Shown here one piece after another: positions 16,200 to 24,004 of a stretch of DNA of 32,557 nt. Position 1 is the first letter of the stretch. Each line of letters begins with the position of its first letter. Source of the stretch: an uncultured Lewinella sp. (lineage in GTDB: Bacteria > Bacteroidota > Bacteroidia > Chitinophagales > Saprospiraceae); the NCBI GenBank assembly GCA_937873655.1, contig CALMYQ010000209.1, positions 1 to 32,557 of the forward strand, read 5' to 3'. Under the pieces are notes generated by a model. The model saw nothing but the letters and a program-made list of their open reading frames with translations, was not told the DNA's origin and did not search any database. A program made the translations under genes and the position numbers.

Positions 16200-16396
16200 G
16201 GACGTCCCAATCGGATCAATCGAACAATCGAACAATCGAACAATCGAATCAATCGAATCAATCGAATCAATCGAATCAATCGGATCAATCGAACAATCGA
16301 ACAATCGAACAATCGAATCAATCGAACAATCCCCACCTTCGCTGAAGCTACGGCGGGCGGTGGAATCAATCGGATCAATCGAACAATCGGAACAAT
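16200..16396. repeat. AATCGAAC / AATCGAATC arrays, interrupted once
   Basis: From 16209 to about 16330 the DNA is built of 8-mer AATCGAAC and 9-mer AATCGAATC (or AATCGGATC) units. The array resumes at 16364-16396 after a 33-bp palindromic insert (16331-16363). A GGACGTCC palindrome at 16200-16207 just before the array is shared with the 59-bp repeats at 551-693. All open frames here are low-complexity Ser/Asn/Gln strings and are not genes. The array ends 18 bp before the next start codon and shows no -7 box. Confidence 0.9.
16331..16363. repeat. Short imperfect palindrome inserted in the array
   Basis: The ends CCACC and GGTGG, and internal CGC/GCG segments, can pair around TTCGCTGAAGCTACGG. 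It breaks an otherwise continuous AATCGAAY array, which suggests a late insertion or gene-conversion event. It looks like the small dispersed palindromes common in Bacteroidota, but I cannot count copies from this window. Confidence 0.6.
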
Positions 16397-16414
16397 TATA
16401 TCAATTCAACAATC

Positions 16415-17818
16415 ATGACTTTCCACCCAAAACCCGTCATTTTTGCCTTGCTGGGCATTTCAGTCATCTCGTTCCAGGCCTGCCGAAGCGACCTCATCCG
16501 GAATTCCGGGTTCGAACCGGGGCCGGACGCCCTGGTGGATACGGGGCTTGTCTATCGGGATTATCAACCTGTTGAAGGCGACCTTGTCATCTCCAGGTCG
16601 GCATACCAGGATAAGCTCTACGGCTTCTGGCTGGGGCAATGCATCGCCAACTGGACCGGCCTGATCACGGAAATGGACAAGATCGGCGGAGAGGGGCAGG
16701 ATGGCCGGGGCGCCGGATTCTATACCCGGGACAACTGGGGCGGGCCCGATGAGCCCAGCATCTGGGGCGGCGGCGGTTTGTCGCCGACCATCGACTATTA
16801 TTTTGTTGACGAAGGCGGTGTCTGGGGGGCCGACGACGATACCGATATCGAGTATATTTATCAGTCGCTGTTGTATGAGAACAAGACTTCCGTGCTGACG
16901 GGCGAACAGGTCCGCAACGGTTGGCTGAAACATATCAAGGCAGAGGAGGAGAATTTCCTTTGGGTTTCCAACCAGTCGGCCCTGGATTTGATGCTGCAGG
17001 GCGTTGTTCCGCCCGAAACCAGCGATCCGGCCAGGAATCCCAATTACGACATGATCGACGCCCAGCTGACAACCGAGATTTTCGGCTTTTTTGCGCCGGG
17101 GCACCCCGAAATTGCCCTGAAAATGGCCGATATGCCGATCCGGACCACGGCCCGGGAAAATGCGGAATGGATCGCGCAGTTCTATGTCATCATGTATTCC
17201 CTGGCGGAGATCCCGGATAAAGACCTGCCGATGAAAGAGCGCCTGGCCTGGATGGCGGATGAAGCCCGCAAACATTTGCCTGCGGATTCGTATTCGGCAA
17301 AGATGTATGACTTCGTGAAAAGCCGGTACGCCGCCGGCGACCCCTGGGAAACCGTCCGCGATTCGCTATATGAAAAATACCAGGTCAGGCAGGAAGACGG
17401 CTACGAGTGGTCGACCAGGGAACCCGTATGCCACGGCTGTTTTGCGGCGGGCATCAACTTCGGGGCCAGTATCATCAGCCTGTTGTACGGCGGCGGCGAC
17501 ATCAGGGAAACCATCAAGATCGGCGCTTTGTCCGGTTGGGATTCGGACAACCCGACGGCTACCTGGGGCGGCCTCCTGGGCTTCATGATCGGTAAGGAAG
17601 GGGTGGAACAGGCGTTCAACCGGAAATTTGCCGATCAGTTCAATATCCACCGCACCCGGATCGGATTCCCCAACGGCGGTATTGACACATTCGGGGAAAT
17701 GGCCAAAAAGGGCGTATTGGTCGTCGACCGGGTAGTGCAGGAACAAATGAAGGGCGGGGTAGACCTGGCAAACGATACGTGGTACATCCCGGCTAACGCG
17801 GTCAAACCCGGGAGCTGA
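16415..17818 (+). CDS. ADP-ribosylglycohydrolase-family lipoprotein
   Basis: This 467-residue protein has an N-terminal hydrophobic segment ending in 'SFQAC', so C23 is a plausible lipidated cysteine, although Phe at -3 is not ideal. The ADP-ribosyl-GH fold is marked by the paired metal-binding motifs: 'DDDTDIEY' (140-147), and 'GWDSDNPTATWGGLLG' (about 382-397), the counterpart of the usual GGDTDT...G...GA motif. Family members remove ADP-ribose or ribosyl groups from proteins or small molecules using magnesium. Here the exported location and the neighbouring nucleoside hydrolase and ribokinase suggest an extracytoplasmic N-ribosyl substrate. That is inference. Length exceeds the usual 300-350 residues through an N-terminal extension and insertions. 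Confidence 0.85.
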   Translation: MTFHPKPVIFALLGISVISFQACRSDLIRNSGFEPGPDALVDTGLVYRDYQPVEGDLVISRSAYQDKLYGFWLGQCIANWTGLITEMDKIGGEGQDGRGAGFYTRDNWGGPDEPSIWGGGGLSPTIDYYFVDEGGVWGADDDTDIEYIYQSLLYENKTSVLTGEQVRNGWLKHIKAEEENFLWVSNQSALDLMLQGVVPPETSDPARNPNYDMIDAQLTTEIFGFFAPGHPEIALKMADMPIRTTARENAEWIAQFYVIMYSLAEIPDKDLPMKERLAWMADEARKHLPADSYSAKMYDFVKSRYAAGDPWETVRDSLYEKYQVRQEDGYEWSTREPVCHGCFAAGINFGASIISLLYGGGDIRETIKIGALSGWDSDNPTATWGGLLGFMIGKEGVEQAFNRKFADQFNIHRTRIGFPNGGIDTFGEMAKKGVLVVDRVVQEQMKGGVDLANDTWYIPANAVKPGS

Positions 17819-17853
17819 CCCGTAACCTGAATTCAACTAAGAAAAACCAACTC

Positions 17854-18693
17854 ATGAGATCAAATAAATTAATGTCCGGAATTTTAACGGCTGTACTTGT
17901 TTCGACAGCCGCTCAATTATGCGCCCAGGAAATAGGGCTCCAGCTCTACAGCCTGCGCGAACAATTCAAAACCGATGTGCCGGGAACCCTGGCCAGGGTC
18001 AAAAGCTGGAATATAACCGCTATTGAGGGCGGTGGGACTTACGGTCTTCCCATGGAGGAATACAAAAAATTGCTGGCGCAAAACAACCTGAAGATCGTCA
18101 GCGTAGGGGCTGATTTTCAGGAACTGGCCGATGACCCACAAAAAGCGGTTGAGGAAGCTAAGGCGTTCGGCGCCAAATACGTGGTCTGTTTCTGGATCCC
18201 GCACAACGGCAACGAATTCACCTTTGCCGATATGCAGAAGGCCGTCGATGTGTTCAATAAAGCCGGGAAGGTATTGCGCGAAAACGGATTATCCCTTTGT
18301 TACCACCCGCATGGGTATGAGTTCCGGCCGTATGAAGGAGGCACCCTTTTTGACTACCTCGTCAACAATACCAACAGGAAGTATTTCAACTTTGAAATGG
18401 ACGTTTTCTGGGTCAAGCACCCCGGACAGGATCCGGTCGCCTTGCTCAAAAAATACAAAAAACGCTTTCTCCTCCTCCACCTCAAAGACCGGAAACCGGG
18501 CACTCCCGGCAACCAGAACGGTAATGTGGATGTGGAATCCAACGTTGTCCTGGGAACCGGCGACGTGGGGATCGCAGAGATCATGAAAGTCGCGAAACGC
18601 CAAAAGATAAAATACGCCTTTATTGAGGATGAATCCTCCAGGTCGGTCGAACAGATACCGATGAGCCTGGAGTTTTTGCGGAAAGAAAAATAA
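17854..18693 (+). CDS. Exported sugar phosphate isomerase/epimerase-like TIM barrel
   Basis: This 279-residue protein begins with a signal peptide (about 1-24, ending LCA before Q25). It continues with a xylose isomerase-like TIM barrel (AP endonuclease family 2). Recognisable strands are 'GLQLYSLRE' (28-36), 'LSLCYHPHGYEF' (about 146-157) with likely metal-site histidines, 'FNFEMDVFWV' (about 178-187), 'FLLLHLKD' (about 204-211) and 'YAFIEDE' near the end with a conserved glutamate. These proteins isomerise or epimerise sugars or modify sugar acids; the substrate cannot be told. It starts 35 bp after the ADP-ribosylglycohydrolase gene and is probably co-transcribed, so a ribosyl-derived substrate is possible. 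Confidence 0.82.
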   Translation: MRSNKLMSGILTAVLVSTAAQLCAQEIGLQLYSLREQFKTDVPGTLARVKSWNITAIEGGGTYGLPMEEYKKLLAQNNLKIVSVGADFQELADDPQKAVEEAKAFGAKYVVCFWIPHNGNEFTFADMQKAVDVFNKAGKVLRENGLSLCYHPHGYEFRPYEGGTLFDYLVNNTNRKYFNFEMDVFWVKHPGQDPVALLKKYKKRFLLLHLKDRKPGTPGNQNGNVDVESNVVLGTGDVGIAEIMKVAKRQKIKYAFIEDESSRSVEQIPMSLEFLRKEK

Positions 18694-18751
18694 AAAAAAA
18701 ATGTTTCTTTTTTAAAACATTAAAACAAAAATGTTGTTTTGAACAAGAAAC
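18694..18751 (+). terminator. AT-rich nested hairpins, possible terminator
   Basis: AATGTTT (18700-18706) pairs with AAACATT (18715-18721) around a T-rich loop, and ATGTTTCTT (18701-18709) can alternatively pair with the later AAGAAACACAT. Runs of A and T flank both. This probably separates the ribose module from the DinB-like gene, but stem strength is low. Confidence 0.35.
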
Positions 18752-18757
18752 ACATTT

Positions 18758-19366
18758 ATGAAAGCATTTTTTCTCACCGCCGTTGCCCTCCTGTTCGCAG
18801 GCGCGGCATGCACCCAACCCTTGACCAAAGCTGACCGAAAGGCCGCCATCAAGTACATCAACTGGTCCGGCAAGGAACTGAAAAAGAGCCTGAAAGGGCT
18901 TACTGCCGAACAGTTGAACTGGAAACCCGCAGAGGACCGTTGGTCGGCCCAGGACTGCATGTACCACATTGCTTTTTCTGAAGGCGCACTCCGGGGAGCC
19001 CTGGACCAGGCCCTTGCAGCGCCTGCTGACCCTGCCGCCAAAGCTGCGCTGGAGGTAACCGACGACCAGGTCAAATCCATGATCGTCGATCGAAGCAATC
19101 CCGTCAAGACGGCCCAGCCGTTCGAGCCCCAAAACACAGGATTCAAATCGCTGGAAGAGGCCAAGGCTGCGTTCAAAGAAAAACGCGCCATGCTGATCGA
19201 TCTGGTCAAAAAGGCAGATCCGGATATGAGAAACCATATCGTTACCCTGCCCTTCGGTAAATTGGATGCCTATCAGTTTGTGCTCTTCATCGCGGGGCAC
19301 TCCAACCGGCATACCCTGCAGATAGAGGAAGTGAAGGCTTCGCCTGGGTATCCGGTGGGAAAATAA
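18758..19366 (+). CDS. DinB-like four-helix protein with export signal
   Basis: This 202-residue protein has a hydrophobic N-terminus (1-17) followed by C18 in 'FAGAACTQ', so it may be a lipoprotein. The lipobox is weak, and ordinary secretion is possible. The mature part fits the DinB/YfiT superfamily. It has the 'NWKPAEDRWSAQDCMYHIAFSE' helix with H70, and the C-terminal 'GHSNRHTLQIEEV' with H181 and H185, which together would make the family's three-histidine metal site. Some family members use such a site for thiol transfer; the role here is unknown. It stands alone, followed by the fold-back element 11 bp after its stop. Confidence 0.82.
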   Translation: MKAFFLTAVALLFAGAACTQPLTKADRKAAIKYINWSGKELKKSLKGLTAEQLNWKPAEDRWSAQDCMYHIAFSEGALRGALDQALAAPADPAAKAALEVTDDQVKSMIVDRSNPVKTAQPFEPQNTGFKSLEEAKAAFKEKRAMLIDLVKKADPDMRNHIVTLPFGKLDAYQFVLFIAGHSNRHTLQIEEVKASPGYPVGK

Positions 19367-19377
19367 AATAACTATTG

Positions 19378-19601
19378 AACATGAATCATGCGAATTAGGG
19401 GCAAAAAGATCCCGTAGGGATCAACTCTCGGTAGACGAATGGGTCAAACGGCGTTCAGCGTGCCGTAGGTACGCAATATCGCGACCCCATATTGCGTACC
19501 TACGGCACGCCAAACCGGCTCAAAACCATTATTCTACCAATATATTGTGCCTAACGGCACTTTTGCGGGGAATTTAGCCCCTAATTCGCATGACTCATGT
19601 T
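19378..19601. mobile_element. 224-bp fold-back (MITE-like) element
   Basis: The ends are 25-bp inverted repeats with a single mismatch (19378-19402 and 19577-19601). Inside are three separate hairpins: GATCCC-GTA-GGGATC (19408-19422); a perfect 22-bp stem with a 9-nt loop (19458-19479 and 19489-19510); and GTGCC-TAAC-GGCAC (19547-19560). A single strand would fold into a cloverleaf-like structure. There is no ORF and no clear target-site duplication. The layout suits a non-autonomous mobile palindrome or a structured RNA element. It lies between the DinB-like and dehydrogenase genes and could also act as a bidirectional transcription barrier. Confidence 0.8.
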
Positions 19602-19735
19602 AGGAAAGCTTTTCCTTCCTGCCATTGTCCTTCCTTTCCCCGGGTTCATAATTTTTTCATATCAAACCCATATCAGCGGCAGCATTTTTATAGATTTGCC
19701 CCACCACCGGCACACCTAACCCGGTTCCCATTGCA
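19602..19735 (+). promoter_or_regulatory. Upstream region of the dehydrogenase, with -7 box TAGATTTG
   Basis: TAGATTTG at 19691-19698 matches TAnnTTTG and precedes the ATG at 19736 by 37 bp. No clear -33 TTG is seen. The remaining sequence (19602-19690) holds no gene. Confidence 0.55.
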
Positions 19736-22561
19736 ATGAGTTCTCTGGAACAATCCTTACGTCAGATCCTGCCGAAAGAACGCGTCAAGGCCCGTCTGAT
19801 CGACCGGTATGCCTACGCGAGCGATGCCAGCCATTATTATCTCGTCCCGCAGGCGGTCGTTCAGCCGGTTTCGATAGAAGAAATCCGGAAGCTATTCGCA
19901 TTTACCCACCGGGAGAAGATCCATCTGACGTTCCGGGCGGCGGGTACCAGCCTTTCCGGGCAAGGCGTCACCGACGGCATCCTCGCCGACCTGAGCAACC
20001 ATTGGCGGCGGGTCGTTCCGGAAGACAATGGCGCGACCGTCCGGGTGGAGCCCGGTGTTATCGGCGCGCATGTCAACCTGGCGCTGAAAAAATACGGGCG
20101 CAAGATCGGCCCTGACCCCGCTTCCATCAATGCGGCCATGATGGGGGGCATCCTGTCCAACAATTCCAGCGGCATGTGTTGCGGGGTGGTCAACAATTCC
20201 TACCATACCCTGAAATACCTGACCTTCGTGTTGCCCAACGGCATGGCGTTCAATACCGAAGAACCCGGCGATTACGACCGTTTTGAACGGGAGGCGCCCG
20301 GAATCTTTACCGGCATCGCGGAACTGCGCCGGGAAGTCCTGGGAAATCCCGCGCTGGCGGAACGCATCCGAAAGAAATACCGCCAGAAGAACACGGTCGG
20401 CTACTGCATGAACGCCTTCCTGGATTTTGAACACCCGTTGGATATCCTGGCCCATGTCATCATCGGCGGGGAAGGCACTCTCGCCTTTATCGCGGAAGCA
20501 GTGCTGAATACGATTCCCGATTTCCCCTGCAAGCTCACCGGCATGCTTTATTTCGACAGCCCGGAAACCGCCTGCAACACTATTCCGGCCTTGCGTGATA
20601 CCGGCGCCGAAGCCCTGGAATTCATGGATCGCGCTTCCCTGCGCTCCGTGGAGAACATGCCCGGGCTCCCAACGTTTTTGAAGACTCTCCCGGACCAGGC
20701 ATCCGCCATTTTGTGTGAGTTTCAGGACGTTTCGGATGTGGCAGTCCAGGCGAAATTCGACAACGCGCGGGCCGTTTTTGCATCCCTGCCCTTGCTGTTT
20801 GCACCGGATTTTACCCGGGATTCTGCCCAACAGGCCCTGATGTGGAAGATCCGCAAAGGCATGTACCCGTCGGTAGCCGGCATGCGGGCTCAGGGCACGT
20901 CCGCCCTGATGGAAGATTTTACTTTTCCGGTTGAACGGCTGGGCGAAGCCGTCGTCGATGTCCAGCGCCTGTTCGTCAAACACGGCTACAGCAACGGCAT
21001 TATTTTCGGGCATGCCAAGGACGGCAACCTGCACTTTGTTGCTTCCCAGAGCTATTCCACGCCGATAGATATCGCCAATTACGAAAAATTCAACGACGAC
21101 CTGTTCGACCTGGTGCTGGATAAATACGACGGCGCCCTGAAGGGCGAACACAGCTCCGGTCGCGCCGTTTCGGCCTACATCGAGCGGGAATGGGGCCCTG
21201 ATGCCTATCGCATCATGAAACGGCTCAAGCACCTGATCGACCCGGAAAATCTGTTGAATCCAGGAATTGTGATCACGGAAGACCCGCTGACCCATCTGCA
21301 CCACCTCAAGGTTTTACCAGTGGTAGAGGCGGAGGTCGACCGGTGCATAGAATGCGGATTCTGCGAATCGAGCTGCCCGAGCCGCGACCTCACCCTGACG
21401 CCCCGGCGCAGGATCGGCGTTCGTCGGGCTATCCGGCGCCTGGAAGCGGCCGGCGATACAGCTACACGGGACGCGCTGCTCAAGGATTACGCCTATGACG
21501 GGATGGATACCTGCGCCGTGGACGGCATGTGCGCGGTCAACTGCCCGGTAGACATCAATACCGGCGACCTGGTCAAGCGCCTCCGCAGGGAAAATCACTC
21601 GGTTGCTCAAAACAAGATGGCCTTGCGTGCCGCCCGGAATTTCAAACTGCTGGAAAGGGTCGCCCGGGTAACCTTGCGGATCGGACTGGCTGCAAACTGG
21701 CTGTTGGGCAAGCGCTTCATGAGGCGCCTGACAGGTGGTTTGCGGAAACCGTTTCCAGGATTGCCGCTATGGTCCAACCATTTCCGCAGACCGGTAAAAC
21801 CCGTGCCCGCACCGACAGACGCCCCGCCGGATATCCTGTACTTCACAACCTGCATTACCCGGATGATGGGCGGCGACAGCTACCGGTCGTTTTTATCCGT
21901 TTGTAAAAAAGCAGGGTTGAAGGTGGGCATTCCTAAAGACCTTCAAGGCACCTGTTGCGGCCAGGTCTTTTCCTCCAAGGGGTTTGCGGAAGCCTGGCGT
22001 TATACCGCCGACCGGACCATTGAAAAGCTGTGGCGCGACTCGGGTGAAGGGAAAATCCCCATCGTTCTGGACGTGACCAGCTGTACCCAAACCTTGAAAA
22101 CGTGCCGGAAACACCTGAATCAGGAGAACAAGATCCGGTTCGACCAGCTCACGATTCTGGATGTGATCGATTTCACGGCAGATCGGCTTTTGCCCCGGCT
22201 AAAAATCGGGCATCCCAAGGAAAAGATCGTTTTTCACCCCGTCTGTTCGGTACATAAAATGGGCTCAATGGCTAAATTGCAGTCGATCGGCAAGGCTTGC
22301 GCCCATCAGGCGGATATACCCGTCTTTGCCGGGTGCTGCGGCATGGCCGGCGACCGCGGATTCTATTTCCCCGAATTGACGGCCGCAGCCACCAAAAAGG
22401 AAGCGGCTGAAGTCCGGGAATCGGATTATAACGGCTATTACTCGACCTCCCGGACCTGCGAAATGGCCCTGTCCGAGGCGGTTGGCCGTAATTATGAATC
22501 CATTTTGAAATTGTTGGATGAAGTTTCTGAAACAGGAATATTTGAAGATGCGAAGATTTGA
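19736..22561 (+). CDS. FAD/Fe-S 2-hydroxyacid dehydrogenase (D-lactate dehydrogenase type)
   Basis: This 941-residue protein fuses a GlcD-like flavoprotein to a GlcF/LutA-like iron-sulphur part. The FAD-binding-4 domain shows 'GTSLSGQGVTDG' (about 69-80) and 'GPDPASINAAMMGGILSNNSSG' (about 123-144). The FAD-oxidase C domain includes 'GHAKDGNLHF' near 425. Two ferredoxin-type clusters start at C537 ('CIECGFCESSCP') and C593 ('CAVDGMCAVNCP'). Two CCG motifs follow, at 740-742 and 867-869, the latter in 'CCGMAGDRGFYFPEL'. Length and order match the quinone-linked D-lactate dehydrogenases of about 940 residues. It should oxidise D-lactate to pyruvate at the inner membrane and pass electrons to quinone. 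Glycolate or D-2-hydroxyglutarate remain possible substrates. Confidence 0.88.
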   Translation: MSSLEQSLRQILPKERVKARLIDRYAYASDASHYYLVPQAVVQPVSIEEIRKLFAFTHREKIHLTFRAAGTSLSGQGVTDGILADLSNHWRRVVPEDNGATVRVEPGVIGAHVNLALKKYGRKIGPDPASINAAMMGGILSNNSSGMCCGVVNNSYHTLKYLTFVLPNGMAFNTEEPGDYDRFEREAPGIFTGIAELRREVLGNPALAERIRKKYRQKNTVGYCMNAFLDFEHPLDILAHVIIGGEGTLAFIAEAVLNTIPDFPCKLTGMLYFDSPETACNTIPALRDTGAEALEFMDRASLRSVENMPGLPTFLKTLPDQASAILCEFQDVSDVAVQAKFDNARAVFASLPLLFAPDFTRDSAQQALMWKIRKGMYPSVAGMRAQGTSALMEDFTFPVERLGEAVVDVQRLFVKHGYSNGIIFGHAKDGNLHFVASQSYSTPIDIANYEKFNDDLFDLVLDKYDGALKGEHSSGRAVSAYIEREWGPDAYRIMKRLKHLIDPENLLNPGIVITEDPLTHLHHLKVLPVVEAEVDRCIECGFCESSCPSRDLTLTPRRRIGVRRAIRRLEAAGDTATRDALLKDYAYDGMDTCAVDGMCAVNCPVDINTGDLVKRLRRENHSVAQNKMALRAARNFKLLERVARVTLRIGLAANWLLGKRFMRRLTGGLRKPFPGLPLWSNHFRRPVKPVPAPTDAPPDILYFTTCITRMMGGDSYRSFLSVCKKAGLKVGIPKDLQGTCCGQVFSSKGFAEAWRYTADRTIEKLWRDSGEGKIPIVLDVTSCTQTLKTCRKHLNQENKIRFDQLTILDVIDFTADRLLPRLKIGHPKEKIVFHPVCSVHKMGSMAKLQSIGKACAHQADIPVFAGCCGMAGDRGFYFPELTAAATKKEAAEVRESDYNGYYSTSRTCEMALSEAVGRNYESILKLLDEVSETGIFEDAKI

Positions 22562-22626
22562 AGATTCGATAGAACCAATCAACCTTTCAAATCTTCAAAT
22601 CCTCAAATCCTCAAATCCTCAAATCC
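22555..22626 (+). repeat. Inverted repeat over the stop codon plus TCAAATCCT array
   Basis: GATTTGAAGATT (22555-22566), which contains the dehydrogenase stop codon TGA (22559-22561), is perfectly complementary to AATCTTCAAATC (22590-22601). A 9-bp array of TCAAATCCT units follows to about 22626, eight bases before the next ATG. The hairpin has no T-run. It may limit readthrough, or simply be an inverted copy of the repeat unit. Confidence 0.75.
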
Positions 22627-22633
22627 TCATAAT

Positions 22634-23752
22634 ATGCCCTATCCATTCAATCCCCCCAAACGCATCCTCATGGGGCCTGGTCCGTCCGACGCCCATCCGC
22701 GCGTATTGCAGGCCATGGCGCACCCGCTGATCGGTCACCTCGACCCGGTTTTCGTCCGGATGATGGACGAAGTGAAGGACATGGTGCAACAAACCTTCCT
22801 GACCAGTAACCACCTCACTTTTGTGGTGTCGGCCCCGGGCAGCGCCGGGATGGAAACCTGTCTGGTGAACCTGCTCGAACCTGGTGACGAATGCATCATC
22901 TGCATAAACGGCGTATTCGGCGGCCGGATGGCGGATATTGCCGAGCGGTGCGGTGCAATAGTTCATCGTGTCGAAACCGAATGGGGTAGGGTGACTGAGC
23001 CCGACCAGGTGAGAAAGGCGCTGGATGCCTGTCCGCGACCCAAACTGGTGGCCCTGGTACACGCCGAGACCTCCACCGGCGCCCTGCAACCGCTGGAAGA
23101 GATCAGCAACCTCGTACACGAAGCCGGGGCCTTGCTGGTGGTAGATGCCGTGACCTCCTGGTGCGGCGTCCCCCTGAAGGTGGACGAATGGGGGATCGAC
23201 GCCGTTTATTCGGGGTCGCAAAAGTGCCTGAGCGCGCCGCCGGGTTTGTCGCCGGTGAGTTTTTCGGAGGCGGCCGTCAAAGTGCTTGAAAACCGCAAAA
23301 CCAAAGTACAAAGCTGGTTCCTCGACCTGAGCCTGGTCCGGAATTACTGGGCGGGCGCCAAACGGGCCTACCACCATACCGCGCCGGTATCGGCCGTATT
23401 TGCCCTGCATGAGGCCCTGAATCTCGTGCTGGAAGAAGGGCTGGAAAACCGCTGGGCGCGCCACCGCGAGGTGCACGATTACCTGAAGGCAAACCTCGAA
23501 GACATGGGCTTTCGATTTGTAGTGGACGAACCTTACCGGCTGCCCAACCTCAACGCCGTTTATCTGCCCGAAGGTGAGGATGAAGCCGGGTTGCGCAGCT
23601 GGTTATTGCTGGAGCACAACATCGAGGTCGGCGGCGGACTGGGGGCTTTTGCCGGCAAGATCTGGCGGGTCGGGATCATGGGCGAGAGCTGCCGGAAAGG
23701 GCATGTGGATGCTTTGGTGGGGGCGTTGAAAGGGGTGATGCTGGATGCTTGA
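22634..23752 (+). CDS. Class V aminotransferase (alanine-glyoxylate type)
   Basis: This 372-residue PLP enzyme of fold type I resembles the alanine/serine-glyoxylate aminotransferase group. 'MGPGPSDAHPRVLQAM' (13-28) is the family's typical opening. 'SAPGSAGMET' (66-75) contacts the cofactor phosphate. D171 in 'LLVVDAVTS' supports the pyridine nitrogen. The Schiff-base lysine is K197 in 'SGSQKCLSAPPG'. The C-terminal 'GGGLGAFAGKIWRVGIMG' carries the substrate-binding arginine. It begins 72 bp after the dehydrogenase. If that enzyme acts on glycolate, the pair would convert glycolate through glyoxylate to glycine, but the dehydrogenase looks more like a D-lactate type. The stop (23750-23752) is followed at once by CTTGGTG repeats. 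Confidence 0.88.
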   Translation: MPYPFNPPKRILMGPGPSDAHPRVLQAMAHPLIGHLDPVFVRMMDEVKDMVQQTFLTSNHLTFVVSAPGSAGMETCLVNLLEPGDECIICINGVFGGRMADIAERCGAIVHRVETEWGRVTEPDQVRKALDACPRPKLVALVHAETSTGALQPLEEISNLVHEAGALLVVDAVTSWCGVPLKVDEWGIDAVYSGSQKCLSAPPGLSPVSFSEAAVKVLENRKTKVQSWFLDLSLVRNYWAGAKRAYHHTAPVSAVFALHEALNLVLEEGLENRWARHREVHDYLKANLEDMGFRFVVDEPYRLPNLNAVYLPEGEDEAGLRSWLLLEHNIEVGGGLGAFAGKIWRVGIMGESCRKGHVDALVGALKGVMLDA

Positions 23753-23918
23753 TACTTGGTGCTTGGTGCTGCACTTCGACTTCGCTCAGTGTAAAGATGT
23801 TTTATTTTCAAAGACAGCTTGAATTTAAATGCGATAACCGGGCGGGATTGACATCGTTCGGTAATTGTCTATTGATTCAAAGGAGAGTGGCAATCTGATG
23901 CTTTTTTCAATTTCAGAT
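23753..23918. repeat. Short CTTGGTG repeats and a dispersed palindrome
   Basis: CTTGGTG units follow the aminotransferase stop. The imperfect palindrome CACTTCGACTTCGCTCAGTG is at 23772-23791. From memory, closely similar strings are scattered through many Bacteroidota genomes, but copy number here is unknown. The rest, to 23918, is AT-richer and has no gene I can support. Confidence 0.6.
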
Positions 23919-23990
23919 TTATTTTTGGAAATAAGTATCTAAAAATAATAGTTATTTCCAAAAATAAGCTTATTTTTGGAAATAACTATT
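23919..23990. promoter_or_regulatory. Three copies of a 21-mer, two forming a perfect 44-bp palindrome
   Basis: A 21-mer beginning TTATTTTTGGAAATAA lies at 23919-23939. It recurs inverted at 23947-23967 and direct at 23970-23990; copies 1 and 3 differ at two bases. Copies 2 and 3 together make a perfect palindrome (23947-23990) centred on AAGCTT. Each direct copy contains TATTTTTG (23920-23927 and 23971-23978), which fits the -7 box TAnnTTTG. The palindrome ends 14 bp before the ATPase start codon. Operator and promoter thus overlap, as expected for autoregulation; that role is inference. Confidence 0.8.
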
Positions 23991-24004
23991 CGCGGTGATT
24001 TCAA

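Noticed and set aside
16209..16396. Possible CRISPR array
   Set aside because: The units are 8-9 bp and directly adjacent, without unique spacers of about 30 bp, and no cas genes are near.
16163..16418. Open frames rich in Ser, Asn and Gln upstream of the ADP-ribosylglycohydrolase gene
   Set aside because: They are translations of the 8-9 bp AATCGAAY arrays; open frames arise from the repeat alone.
23560..23811. Minus-strand ORF of 83 residues after the aminotransferase
   Set aside because: It is antisense to the aminotransferase 3' end, and its first residues come from the dispersed TTCGACTTCGCTCAG repeat.
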